64,000 nucleotides of DNA from positions 1 to 64,000 of the forward strand of contig NZ_NRQT01000014.1 of the NCBI RefSeq assembly GCF_004119455.1, written 5' to 3'. Positions 40,675 through 49,552 of this stretch are shown one piece after another (within the stretch, counting starts at the first letter, position 1; each line of letters opens with the position of its first letter). The notes beneath the pieces are model-generated. The model was not told the DNA's origin, did not search any database, and worked only from the letters and a program-made list of their open reading frames with translations. Source of the DNA: Chryseobacterium sp. CH25. Its GTDB lineage: Bacteria > Bacteroidota > Bacteroidia > Flavobacteriales > Weeksellaceae. Both the position numbers and the translations under genes were made by a program.

Positions 40675-41084
40675 ATGAACAATACGAGATTTGCTACGGC
40701 AATACATATCATGACCTTATTGGCGAAAAGTCCTCAGGAGTGGCTCACTTCTGATTGGGTGGCTGGTAGTATTAATGTAAATCCTGTCATTGTACGTAAA
40801 GAGATCAGTGTCTTGAGAGAAGCTGGTTTAATCATCAGCAGACAAGGAAAAGAAGGCGGAAGCCAACTTGCAAAAGATCCGGAGAATATTACAATTTCTG
40901 AGATTTACAGATCTGTAAAAATACGGAAGTATTAGGGAAGAAAAATCAGAATCCCAATCCAGCCTGTAGTGTCGGAAAAGAAATTAACAGTCATTTAAAT
41001 ACATTATTTGAAGAGACAGATAAGTTGGTAAGTAATTTTTTAGGAGATAAATCTTTGAAGGAATTCGCAGATCAGTTCGAATAA
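40675..41084 (+). CDS. Rrf2-family repressor, one-base frameshift
   Basis: The open frame stops at 40935, but adding one A to the A5 run 40917-40921 continues the homology through VLGKKNQNPNPACSVGKEIN and EETDKLVSNFLGD to TAA at 41084, giving about 137 residues, the usual Rrf2 length. The winged helix is WVAGSINVNPVIVRKEISVLREAGLI..GGSQLAK. Only one cysteine is seen in the linker, so it is probably a YwnA-like regulator rather than an iron-sulfur one. Start ATG 40675 follows the mapped promoter. Confidence 0.82.
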
Positions 41085-41102
41085 AAATTTTTTACCCTTA
41101 AA

Positions 41103-41122
41103 TGTAACAAAATTTATTACAA
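41103..41122. promoter_or_regulatory. Second Rrf2 operator
   Basis: TGTAACAAAATTTATTACAA is the exact reverse complement of 40621-40640 and lies 21 nt before the start of the NAD(P)H-binding gene, suggesting shared control by the Rrf2 repressor. Confidence 0.82.
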
Positions 41123-41143
41123 TTTAATATAAAATAAAACAGT

Positions 41144-41797
41144 ATGAAAAAAGTAGCAGTAATTGGTGCAACCGGATTTGTAGGAGCACACATCGTAACA
41201 GAATTGGCAGACAGAGGGTATGCAGTAGAAGCATTAGTAAGAGATGCAGGAAAGGTAAAGACTCAGGAAAATGTAACAGCAAAAAGTGTTGATGTAAACA
41301 ATGTAGCAGAATTGGCAGAAGCTTTAAAGGGAAATGATGCCGTAATCAGTGCTTTTAATGCAGGATGGACAAACCCAAATCTTTACAACGACTTCCTGAA
41401 TGGTTCTGAAAATATTGAAAAGGCAGTAGAAGAATCGGGAGTAAAAAGACTGATCGTAGTAGGAGGGGCGGGAAGCCTTTACACACCGGACAATGTTCAG
41501 ATCGTAGACACACCGGATTTTCCTGATGCTTATAAGCCGGGAGCAACTGCTGCAAGAGATTATTTAAACAAAATCAAAGAAAATAATACATTAGACTGGA
41601 CATTCTTTAGCCCTGCCATCGAAATGAATCAGGCTAACGTAGGAACAAGAACCGGGAAATACAGAACATCTCTGGAAACTCCTGTATTTGATGAAAACGG
41701 AAGAAGTCAACTTTCCGTAGAAGATGTAGCTGTAGTTTTAGTGGATGAACTGGAGCAGAACAAACACATTCGCGAACGTTTTACAGCAGCTTATTAA
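41144..41797 (+). CDS. NAD(P)H-binding atypical SDR
   Basis: A 217-residue Rossmann protein with VIGATGFVGAHIVTEL (GxxGxxG) and VVGGAGSLY as the later strand, resembling NmrA/YwnB-like reductases. The usual SDR YxxxK is absent. Such genes are typical partners of YwnA-type Rrf2 regulators, and a matching operator lies upstream. Likely an oxidative or electrophile stress reductase. Confidence 0.9.
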   Translation: MKKVAVIGATGFVGAHIVTELADRGYAVEALVRDAGKVKTQENVTAKSVDVNNVAELAEALKGNDAVISAFNAGWTNPNLYNDFLNGSENIEKAVEESGVKRLIVVGGAGSLYTPDNVQIVDTPDFPDAYKPGATAARDYLNKIKENNTLDWTFFSPAIEMNQANVGTRTGKYRTSLETPVFDENGRSQLSVEDVAVVLVDELEQNKHIRERFTAAY

Positions 41798-41813
41798 TCT
41801 AAAAAGAACAGAA

Positions 41814-42986
41814 ATGCTAAAAAGGAAATTATTATCATTAATAGCTATTTTAGGTTTCATCAGCATATTTGCAGGAAACCTGAAAGTTAAAGTCTATAAT
41901 CCCGGAAGCAAGGCTATCTTTCCTATTACTTCTACCATTATTTATGGAGATAAAGATGCTATCCTTATTGATGCTCAGTTTCAAAAGCAATATGCAGAGC
42001 AGCTGGTAAAAGAGATAAAGGTAACCGGCAAAAATTTGAAAACAGTTTTTATATCTCACAGCGACCCGGATTTCTATTTTGGATTAGATGTGATTAAAAA
42101 GGCTTTTCCGGACGTGAAAATTATTTCTACAGCGCAAACAGCTTATCTTATTTCGGCTTCTAAGGATGATAAGTTGGCAGTTTGGAAACCACAATTAAAA
42201 ACAGATGCTCCATCAGAAATTATTGTGCCGGAAGCAGTAACTTCTATTCCTGATCTTGAAGGAAATAAAATTGAGATCATACAGAATCCTGAAGATCCGG
42301 CTCACAGCTTTCTTTGGATTCCATCCATCAAAACTATTGCAGGTGGAATTTCAGTATCTGTAGATTCACATCTTTGGATGGCAGATACTCAAAATGTAAA
42401 GGCTATTGACCAATGGATTGGGCAGATTGATGCTATGAAATCTTTAAAGCCTGGTCAGGTAGTCTCATCACATTTTGCTAAACAGTCTCTGTCTCCGGAA
42501 TCTCTTGACTTTGTGAAAGGTTATCTTGAAAACTATAGAAAAGCAGTTACTGAAAATAAAACTACATCTGCTATCGTAGATTATATGGTAAAAAAATATC
42601 CAAATCTTCCAGGAAAAGATGAATTGGAAATGGGCGTAAAGGTTTTCCTTGGAGAAATGGCTTGGGATTTAAAATCACCATATCCTGCCATTGGTAAAAA
42701 GGTAGAAGTTGATTTTGGTGCTGTAAAATTCTTATTGGATTTTAAAGACAATAAAACAATGACATTTACCGGACTAACCGGAAGTTCAAAAAATAGTACT
42801 GATACTGTAGAATATACTGCTGTGGAAGTAGCAAAGAATGTTTTTATGGTGTACTGGCATGAACCTCATTTAGGTTTTAATGTAACTCATATTCAGGATT
42901 ACAATAAAAATATAGTGTATTCCAATATTGCAGGACCAGATGGTACCTTCACTCACCCGAAAGGAACGATTAAGATTTTAAAATAA
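41814..42986 (+). CDS. Exported metallo-beta-lactamase-fold protein with altered metal motif
   Basis: A 390-residue protein, signal peptide at 1-20 (LLSLIAILGFISIFAG). The MBL core is present (IDAQFQ, VFISHSDPDFYFG, SSHFAKQS), but the HxHxDH motif reads HSDPDF, so two of the zinc histidines are missing and D remains. The C-terminal 100 residues are an unassigned domain. ATG 41814 is preferred over 41745, which overlaps the previous gene. It follows the SDR gene by 16 bases and is probably in its operon. Confidence 0.75.
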   Translation: MLKRKLLSLIAILGFISIFAGNLKVKVYNPGSKAIFPITSTIIYGDKDAILIDAQFQKQYAEQLVKEIKVTGKNLKTVFISHSDPDFYFGLDVIKKAFPDVKIISTAQTAYLISASKDDKLAVWKPQLKTDAPSEIIVPEAVTSIPDLEGNKIEIIQNPEDPAHSFLWIPSIKTIAGGISVSVDSHLWMADTQNVKAIDQWIGQIDAMKSLKPGQVVSSHFAKQSLSPESLDFVKGYLENYRKAVTENKTTSAIVDYMVKKYPNLPGKDELEMGVKVFLGEMAWDLKSPYPAIGKKVEVDFGAVKFLLDFKDNKTMTFTGLTGSSKNSTDTVEYTAVEVAKNVFMVYWHEPHLGFNVTHIQDYNKNIVYSNIAGPDGTFTHPKGTIKILK

Positions 42987-42996
42987 AAATATTTCC

Positions 42997-43030
42997 AAAA
43001 GTACATGCAATGACGGCATGTACTTTTTTA
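42997..43030 (+). terminator. Intrinsic terminator
   Basis: Stem AAAAGTACATGC/GCATGTACTTTT with a 7-nt loop and a T run. Confidence 0.9.
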
Positions 43031-43164
43031 TTTTGGAACGGGCAAATTATAGATTTTCATTATATTTGAGCTCGCTTTTCAGACTGGAAGTTTTTATTGA
43101 AATTTGCTTCTATAAAGCTTCGAAACATTAACAGATGTCTTAAAAAACTAATGATAATCAATAT

Positions 43165-43845
43165 ATGAAATCAATTAAAATTTTACCTTTTCTATTTTTA
43201 CTGCTTTTGATGAGTTGTAATAAATTAAGTACAACCCCAGAAGATAAAAAATCTGTTGAAGAAGTACAGAAGTTTTATGGCGGATCTGTTGGGACAATGA
43301 AAGGTGTAGATTTTTTTAATGGAAAAAGCAATAACTATTTTGAGCTAACAATTAAAGGAAGTGGGCTCATAGATAAGCAACCTGAAAGGTCAATCTCCAG
43401 CGCTGCAAATATTGCATATATTGCTTACCAAAATCAAAAACCTGAAACCTATGATATAATTAAAGTAAAAATATTTTTATCTGATGGTTCCAATATTTCG
43501 AAATCATTCTCTAAAAAAGAATTACAGGAGGTAAAAGATATTTATCCTGAAGTTGATAAGGTTAATTCATTTTTAATGAATAAAGATTACAATGGTATTC
43601 TTGAAATGTTTGAACCCAAATTTAAGCCGGAGGATAAATTAGTAAAAGATGGGCTTTTTGAAATGGACTCCAAGTTAGGATCCATCCAAAAAATCCAATT
43701 TCAGGGATTTGAATTTATTGATGATTCTAACTTAGGTCATACGGTATTAATCAGAGAAGTAAGTAAAAGAGATAATATGTTTCCTTTTATTAATATAGCA
43801 TTTGACAGGAAAACTAAAAAACTTTTGAATATTGAATTTCCATAA
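43165..43845 (+). CDS. Hypothetical lipoprotein
   Basis: A 226-residue lipoprotein with signal ILPFLFLLLLMSC (Cys 18). The mature part has two similar alpha/beta halves (GVDFFNGKSNNYFELTIKGS and KIQFQGFEFIDDSNLGHTVLIREV), suggesting a small binding domain. No known family. Single gene closed by a bidirectional terminator. Confidence 0.75.
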   Translation: MKSIKILPFLFLLLLMSCNKLSTTPEDKKSVEEVQKFYGGSVGTMKGVDFFNGKSNNYFELTIKGSGLIDKQPERSISSAANIAYIAYQNQKPETYDIIKVKIFLSDGSNISKSFSKKELQEVKDIYPEVDKVNSFLMNKDYNGILEMFEPKFKPEDKLVKDGLFEMDSKLGSIQKIQFQGFEFIDDSNLGHTVLIREVSKRDNMFPFINIAFDRKTKKLLNIEFP

Positions 43846-43892
43846 AAGATATATTGCAATCAGTATTTAAAAATCAAAATTATAGAAATAAA

Positions 43893-43928
43893 AAGAAGGT
43901 TGTCCATAGGGGCAACCTTCTTTTTTTA
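43893..43928. terminator. Bidirectional terminator
   Basis: Stem AAGAAGGTTG/CAACCTTCTT with a 10-nt loop and TTTTTTT, between convergent genes. Confidence 0.9.
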
Positions 43929-44959
43929 TAGATTCATAAACAACCTCGGATTCACCGGAGTATTGTTTTTATGTACTTCATAATGAAGATGAGGTCCTGT
44001 AGAACGTCCGGAATTGCCGGATTTTGCAATGACCTGACCTACTTTTACTTTATCATTCACTTTAGAAACAAGTTGTGATAAATGTCCGTAAAGAGTAGCC
44101 AGTCCGTTTCCATGTGATACAATTACACAATTTCCGTATCCGCCTTTCTGTCCGGAGAAAATAATAGTTCCGGCAGCGGCGGCTCTTACATCTGAACCGA
44201 ATGCAACAGCAATATCAAGCCCTTTATGGAATTGCATCTGATCTGCTTCAGCTGGGGGATTATTTTTTCCATGGAAGCAGCTTTAGAAGTAGCAGTTCCG
44301 GCAACAGACTTTGTAGCAGAAGCTGAAGTAGCTGACACAGAAGCTACTGGAGCGGATTTTGGAGTTACCATCACTTTCACTTCTCTTTTGTTTCCATAGC
44401 TGTCTGTAAGCTCAACGATTTTTTCTACTGGCTCAGCCTTTACTTCAGGTTTAGGAGCTGCTGCAGCAACAGGTTTTGCTTCTGCTGATGCACTTGATTT
44501 TACTGAAGCAAAAACAGTTTTAAATGGAATAGGATTTTTCCTGATACCGAAATTAGATGAAATATATCCATCTGTAGGCATTCCTAATGGAACCTGCATT
44601 AGTTTTTTCTGTAGGTCCATCAGATACTGACTGTATCGGTTGGCTTGTTTGGAAAGATAAATAGAATTGGCAATACTGTCCTGATCAAGCATCATTAGCT
44701 TTTCATTGGAGATGTCCTTAGACTTCAGGAAAGAGTTCAGTTGGGCAACTGTCTGATCTACAAGAGTAAGATCAGTTTTCATTTTCAGATAATCTACACT
44801 GTCTTTTTCAGTGTTTATTTTTACAAGGTTCACTTCATAATTTTTGTCATCCTTCTCTGAGAAAAGTTTGGCAATAAAGATACCTTGTGCAAAAACTACT
44901 AATAAAAGTCCTCCCAGGAGAATGTTTACGTTCTTCTTGCTGTTTAGAAATTTTTTCAT
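43926..44959 (-). CDS. M23 peptidase, one-base frameshift
   Basis: An N-terminal transmembrane anchor (VNILLGGLLLVVFAQGIFIA) and coiled coil lie in one frame, and the M23 domain lies in another: FHKGLDIAV, VSHGNGLATLYGHLS, GRSTGPHLHYEV with the zinc ligands H, D, H. Adding one A to the A6 run 44264-44269 joins them as MEKNNPPAEADQMQFHKG. The full protein of about 344 residues would be a periplasmic peptidoglycan endopeptidase or an activator. The linker is rich in A, K, P and S. Start at MKKFLNSKK, 44959. Confidence 0.82.
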
Positions 44960-45184
44960 ATTTCCTCTCTTAGAATATTTAAAACGGTTTTGAAGCTGCA
45001 AATTTAATTAAAAATAAGTTTTGTTGGTTATTCTTAATTAAAATTCAGTTTTTTCTGTATCTAACGCTTAATTGTATATTTAATTGTGTAGAAGCATTCT
45101 TTTTTTCAGAAAATGGTTTTTTATCATGCCTTAAAGCATTCTGTTAAATCTTTGTTTAATATATTTGCAGTTCACAATCCAATT

Positions 45185-46225
45185 ATGGCTAAAAAGAAAA
45201 TTATTTCAGAATCTTCAAATCCAAAAAAAACAAAAAAGGATGTTTCTGTAGGAGTAGTGGGAAGCGGAAGTTTTGCAACTGCTATTGTAAAAATGCTTGT
45301 TGAAAATTGTAAAGTTGTGCACTGGTGTGTAAGAAGTGAATTTGTAAAAGGTGCAATTGAGCTTCGTGGACATAACCCAACCTATCTTACCGCTGCTCAT
45401 TTTAACCTGAAGAACTTAAAGTTAACAACGGATATTAACGAACTTGTTTCTGCCTGTGATGTTATTGTTCTGGCAACACCTTCCATTTATCTGTCTGATA
45501 CATTGGATAAAATGACATGTGATTATTCAGATAAGATCTTTGTTTCTGCAATTAAGGGGATTATTCCTAAAGTGAATGATGTGGTAGCGCATTATCTGCG
45601 TGATGAATTTAAAATAGGTTTCAGAAACCAGGCTGTAATTGCAGGACCTTGTCATGCTGAAGAAGTGGCGATGGAAAGACTTTCTTACCTTACTGTAGCT
45701 ACAGTAGAAGATGAAACAGCAGAAACACTGAAAGGAATTTTCAGCTCAGATTTCATCAAAGTACAAACCAGTAAGGATATTCTGGGAAATGAATACAGCG
45801 CGATTCTTAAAAATATTTTTGCCATAGGAGCAGGTATTGCCAGTGGACTGGGATATGGAGACAACTTCACTGCTGTCTTTGTATCTAATGCGATCCGTGA
45901 AATGGAAATTTTCCTTGAAGCAATTTATGAAGCACCAAGAGATGTAAATGAAAGTGCTTATCTGGGAGATCTTCTGGTAACGGCTTATTCACTGTTCTCA
46001 AGAAACAGAAATCTTGGAAACCTTATCGGAAAAGGATACACCGTAAAATCAGCTATTCAGTCGATGAACATGGTAGCGGAAGGATATTATGCCGCGCAGT
46101 CCATCTACAAAACATCAAAACAGAAGAATTTGAAATTACCGATTATTGATACCGTGTATGCCATTCTTTATGAAGGTAAAAATGCTGAAAAACAGTTTAA
46201 AAAGTTAACTGCAAAGTTGAATTAA
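45185..46225 (+). CDS. gpsA: NAD(P)H-dependent glycerol-3-phosphate dehydrogenase
   Basis: A 346-residue enzyme making sn-glycerol-3-phosphate for phospholipid synthesis. Rossmann motif VGVVGSGSFATAIVKML, then ATPSIYL, SAIKGI, AGPCHAEEV, the catalytic lysine region ALKNIFAIGAGIASGLGYGDN (here SAILKN), and SRNRNLG. The first 20 residues are a lysine-rich extension. ATG 45185 follows TATATTTG (45160-45167), a -7 match. Confidence 0.93.
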   Translation: MAKKKIISESSNPKKTKKDVSVGVVGSGSFATAIVKMLVENCKVVHWCVRSEFVKGAIELRGHNPTYLTAAHFNLKNLKLTTDINELVSACDVIVLATPSIYLSDTLDKMTCDYSDKIFVSAIKGIIPKVNDVVAHYLRDEFKIGFRNQAVIAGPCHAEEVAMERLSYLTVATVEDETAETLKGIFSSDFIKVQTSKDILGNEYSAILKNIFAIGAGIASGLGYGDNFTAVFVSNAIREMEIFLEAIYEAPRDVNESAYLGDLLVTAYSLFSRNRNLGNLIGKGYTVKSAIQSMNMVAEGYYAAQSIYKTSKQKNLKLPIIDTVYAILYEGKNAEKQFKKLTAKLN

Positions 46226-46233
46226 TAAAATAA

Positions 46234-46269
46234 AAAAATAAGGTTCCTTCATGAGAACCTTATTTTTTT
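46234..46269. terminator. Terminator between gpsA and a convergent gene
   Basis: Stem AATAAGGTTC/GAACCTTATT with TTTTTTT on the plus side and AAAAAAA on the minus side. Confidence 0.88.
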
Positions 46270-46300
46270 ACACTATCCGAGTAACTGAAATGTAAGTTTT

Positions 46301-47077
46301 CTATTGGCTCATTTTTGTTATAACTAATGCCAGTGACGATCTTATATTCAGATTGCTGGCTGTAAAGCCATTTCCTGTATCAAATTCAAATTTTTGTCGG
46401 ATAGTAGTTGGTGTAGTCAGCTTTAAAAAATAGCTTCCCTGAAAGAAAGTAAATGAACTGGATAATTGGCACATTCTATTCGTTTCCGTAATGCTGGTGC
46501 CGGTTACTGCATTAATCATATAAGATTGTGTGCAAGTGAAATTTTGAGAAAGGTATTGTGTATTAGCAGTCCCGTTATTGTTATTGGCATTACTGGAGTC
46601 TACCGAATAGCGTAGAATATAAGTTCCGGCCGGTAAAGTAATAGTAGAGGTATCAGAACCTAAGGAAGCTCCTGTAATTTTATTGGCTGCCACTGTAAAA
46701 TTGGTGAGGGTATTATTTGTACTTCCGGTAGGAATTAAGATACCGGAGTTAATAATTAATGACATAGCCTGAGGCTCAGCTCCAGATATAATGATACGCT
46801 GCCATTGATCCCGAACCCATACATAATATCCTTTAGGAAAAACAGACGAACCCCCTTTATTGTAAATCATAAGACCATCTGTAGGATTGGCAATGGGAGT
46901 TGATGTACTGTTAAGTACTGTAAGATCATATTGTGGAAATAAGACTCCTTTATTAGAGGAGTTAATATCTAAAACGCTGCTGAAATTAGGTGTGTTTGTG
47001 TTAATACCAACCTGTGCTTTGCTGGATATAGCCAACAGTATAAAAGGTATACAAACAAGATAAATATAATTTTTCAT
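46301..47077 (-). CDS. Secreted hypothetical protein, gene 3 of a surface operon
   Basis: A 258-residue exported protein with signal peptide IYLVCIPFILLAISSKAQ, then the Bacteroidota surface motif QVGINTNTPNFSSVLDINSSNKGVLFP. The rest is beta-rich (SLGSDTSTITLPAGTYILRYSV). It shares the N-terminal template GVLFP..N(P)TDGLMIYNKG with the two upstream genes. Probably an adhesive or fibre-like surface protein; no catalytic residues. Confidence 0.78.
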   Translation of the reverse strand: MKNYIYLVCIPFILLAISSKAQVGINTNTPNFSSVLDINSSNKGVLFPQYDLTVLNSTSTPIANPTDGLMIYNKGGSSVFPKGYYVWVRDQWQRIIISGAEPQAMSLIINSGILIPTGSTNNTLTNFTVAANKITGASLGSDTSTITLPAGTYILRYSVDSSNANNNNGTANTQYLSQNFTCTQSYMINAVTGTSITETNRMCQLSSSFTFFQGSYFLKLTTPTTIRQKFEFDTGNGFTASNLNIRSSLALVITKMSQ

Positions 47078-47088
47078 TGTAATACTGA

Positions 47089-47910
47089 TTATTGGTTAAG
47101 GGCTGATCTTTGAATATCTACTTTTGCATTGGTGATAATAATCTCACCGTTATTTGGAGTAGCCCCCCCGGCTCCCAACTGATAAGTACCTCCGGCATCG
47201 TGAGCAATGGAAGGAATGAGTGTAATTGGGGTTGCTGAAGTAGTGACAAACGAGAAACTCATATTTAAAGTATGCGTTTTATTACTTGCTATGGACTGCG
47301 CATTAATGCTTATCGTTTTACCGTATTGAGTTCCGGAAATAGGGTCAACAAGTTTTACAAGATACTGATGTAAATGAATTGGAGTACCGCCAATTCCAGT
47401 AGTGGAAGTTTCTAAGGCCGTTCTTATATTAAGACATACATTCACCAGATATCCGCTGTTTCCAGGAAGAGTAATGGCTCCTGTTGATGTATTATAAGAA
47501 GCTCCAATATCATTAGAAACTACTGTAAAAGCTGCATCATTAAAATTTTTAAATGTACCGTTTGTAAAATTTCCCAATACAGGATAATCTGTGATACGCT
47601 GAAGCATCATATAGCTTACCAGGTTATAAGTATCTGCCAGCTGCGTCCATCTGTTATTTTTCCAGATATAAAGCCCCGGACTGATTGAATTTCCTTTATT
47701 ATATACAATTAACCCCTGAGTAGGATTAATGACAGGGCTGATGTTATTTAATATGTCTGTAATATCAACTCTGGGTAGAAGGACGCCTTTATTGTTGGAC
47801 TCAGATACTTCCAACACGGCTGAACCATTAATTGTTGTTTTCCCAATACCTACTTGCGCATATAAAGTATGTGCTATAAAAAATAATAGCAGGATATAAC
47901 TTCTTTTCAT
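47089..47910 (-). CDS. Secreted hypothetical protein, gene 2 of a surface operon
   Basis: A 273-residue exported protein with signal LLFFIAHTLYAQ and template QVGIGKTTINGSAVLEVSESNNKGVLLPRVDI, then a beta-sandwich-like C terminus. Spacing of 11 bases to each neighbour indicates an operon. Paralogue of the flanking genes; function unknown. Confidence 0.78.
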   Translation of the reverse strand: MKRSYILLLFFIAHTLYAQVGIGKTTINGSAVLEVSESNNKGVLLPRVDITDILNNISPVINPTQGLIVYNKGNSISPGLYIWKNNRWTQLADTYNLVSYMMLQRITDYPVLGNFTNGTFKNFNDAAFTVVSNDIGASYNTSTGAITLPGNSGYLVNVCLNIRTALETSTTGIGGTPIHLHQYLVKLVDPISGTQYGKTISINAQSIASNKTHTLNMSFSFVTTSATPITLIPSIAHDAGGTYQLGAGGATPNNGEIIITNAKVDIQRSALNQ

Positions 47911-47921
47911 TTTTTGTGTTT

Positions 47922-49028
47922 TTAGAGTTGTGAAATTTTAATATAAGATCCGGTAGGAATTACATTCACAAGGTCATAGAATGTACTGTTCTGCATTCTT
48001 CCCAGTCTTAATCTTAATCCACCAATAATGTTGGCATTAGCATTTACAGGAACGCTGTAATAATAGGACCATGTTGCTAAATGGTTGGTGTTCAGTTTTG
48101 AGACAATCGGAACTTCTTTTCTGGTATTAGTACCTGATATAAATGTATTGCTGGTGTTATTGTATACATCGTTGGTAAAGTCTATAAAATACCCCATCAG
48201 ATAATAAGTACTGCCGGTAAGAGGAGCGGTTCCGCCCTGTCCGGGTGGATTTTCCGGGGGAGAATTTAAATTAAGATTTACTTCTACCAGATAGTTTCCC
48301 TGAGGAAGAACCAGAGAATATCCTCCTGAGCTTGGATTCTGAACAACTTTAAACCCATTGATGTTGGATACACCGGAAATGTTAGGAAGATTTACTAATA
48401 ATTGTGTATTGACACCAGCTGCTGCATTATCCAGAGCTGATAAACTTCCTGTAAAATCAAGATAAGCAACTTTAGGTGTATTTTCAGCATCAATGGTACT
48501 CTGCCATTGATTTAAAGTTCCGTTGAAAATGTGTAAAGCCTTATTATTACTGTTAGTTCCACCATTAAAGCCAATAAGGGCATTGGCAGGAGAGGCTACC
48601 GGAGAACTTGTATTACTGAGGCTGGCAATATCCAGATTTGGAAATAATACTCCTTTGTTTCCGCCGGAGATGACAACCGTTGGCACGCTGGTATATCCAC
48701 TTCCGCCATTATTGATGGTAATACCGGTAAGAACACCATTCGTGATATTGGCAGTTGCACGTGCTTTTGTACCGCCATTTACAATAGGTCCTCCACCATA
48801 AAAGTTTACAGTTGGAGCTGTAGTATATCCACTTCCGCCATTATTAATGGTAATTCCTGTTACGGCTCCGCCTGATACTGTAGCAGTGGCAGCCGCTGAA
48901 ACTCCATTGAAACTTTCAATATGCAAAATTGCACTGGGGTCCGGTTTGGACGTGTTGATTCCTACACTTCCGCTTTGGGCAAATGCCACTGTTGCGAAAA
49001 ATGTACTTACGAAGTTAACAATTTTCAT
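47922..49028 (-). CDS. Secreted hypothetical protein with GGSGYT repeats, gene 1 of a surface operon
   Basis: A 368-residue exported protein. After the signal peptide and GSVGINTSKPDPSAILHIES, residues 45-130 hold two tandem copies of a unit with GITINNGGSGYT..PTV, then the shared GVLFPNLDIASLSNTSSPVASPANALIGF template, then a beta-rich end. The repeat resembles short surface-adhesin beta modules. It is the promoter-proximal gene of the three. Confidence 0.8.
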   Translation of the reverse strand: MKIVNFVSTFFATVAFAQSGSVGINTSKPDPSAILHIESFNGVSAAATATVSGGAVTGITINNGGSGYTTAPTVNFYGGGPIVNGGTKARATANITNGVLTGITINNGGSGYTSVPTVVISGGNKGVLFPNLDIASLSNTSSPVASPANALIGFNGGTNSNNKALHIFNGTLNQWQSTIDAENTPKVAYLDFTGSLSALDNAAAGVNTQLLVNLPNISGVSNINGFKVVQNPSSGGYSLVLPQGNYLVEVNLNLNSPPENPPGQGGTAPLTGSTYYLMGYFIDFTNDVYNNTSNTFISGTNTRKEVPIVSKLNTNHLATWSYYYSVPVNANANIIGGLRLRLGRMQNSTFYDLVNVIPTGSYIKISQL

Positions 49029-49552
49029 CTTTAATATGTTTACGAAATAATTTTAATTAAATACAACCGGAATATGTATTAAATCAATTTAAATATACGT
49101 ATAAAAAATGATTATTTTAATATTTTTATGTAAAATTAAATCTATTTAATTGTTGATTTATCAATAGAATGTGATTTTTAATATGTTTTTCTTAATTAAT
49201 AATCACTTATTGTTGAAAAAGTGAATTGACGTAAACTATTATGATTAGCATATTTGAGTATGGTAAACTTAAATGAACTTTTATCAACGTAAAATAAATG
49301 GTGTATGCTGATGTGATAATTACTTACATATTGGTGAATTATGAAGAGATTAAAATAAATTGTTTTTTAATTTAAATTTCCTGTTTATCATTGTTATTAT
49401 TAATCATTTCAATGCTCCGTTATTGATACTTTCCATTATATAGTGTTGTGTAATTAAGAAGTGTGTTTAGAACAAAAATTAACGTGTTAAAATCGTTAAA
49501 CGCGCTTCTCTTTTTAAAACTTTTCCCGAAATTTGAACTAAAATTTAAAATT
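49029..49552. other. Divergent intergenic region, no gene seen
   Basis: About 520 AT-rich bases between the surface operon and mqo. TGTTAAAATCGTTAAAC near 49483-49500 has weak dyad symmetry. No convincing RNA or promoter pair is assigned. Confidence 0.45.
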
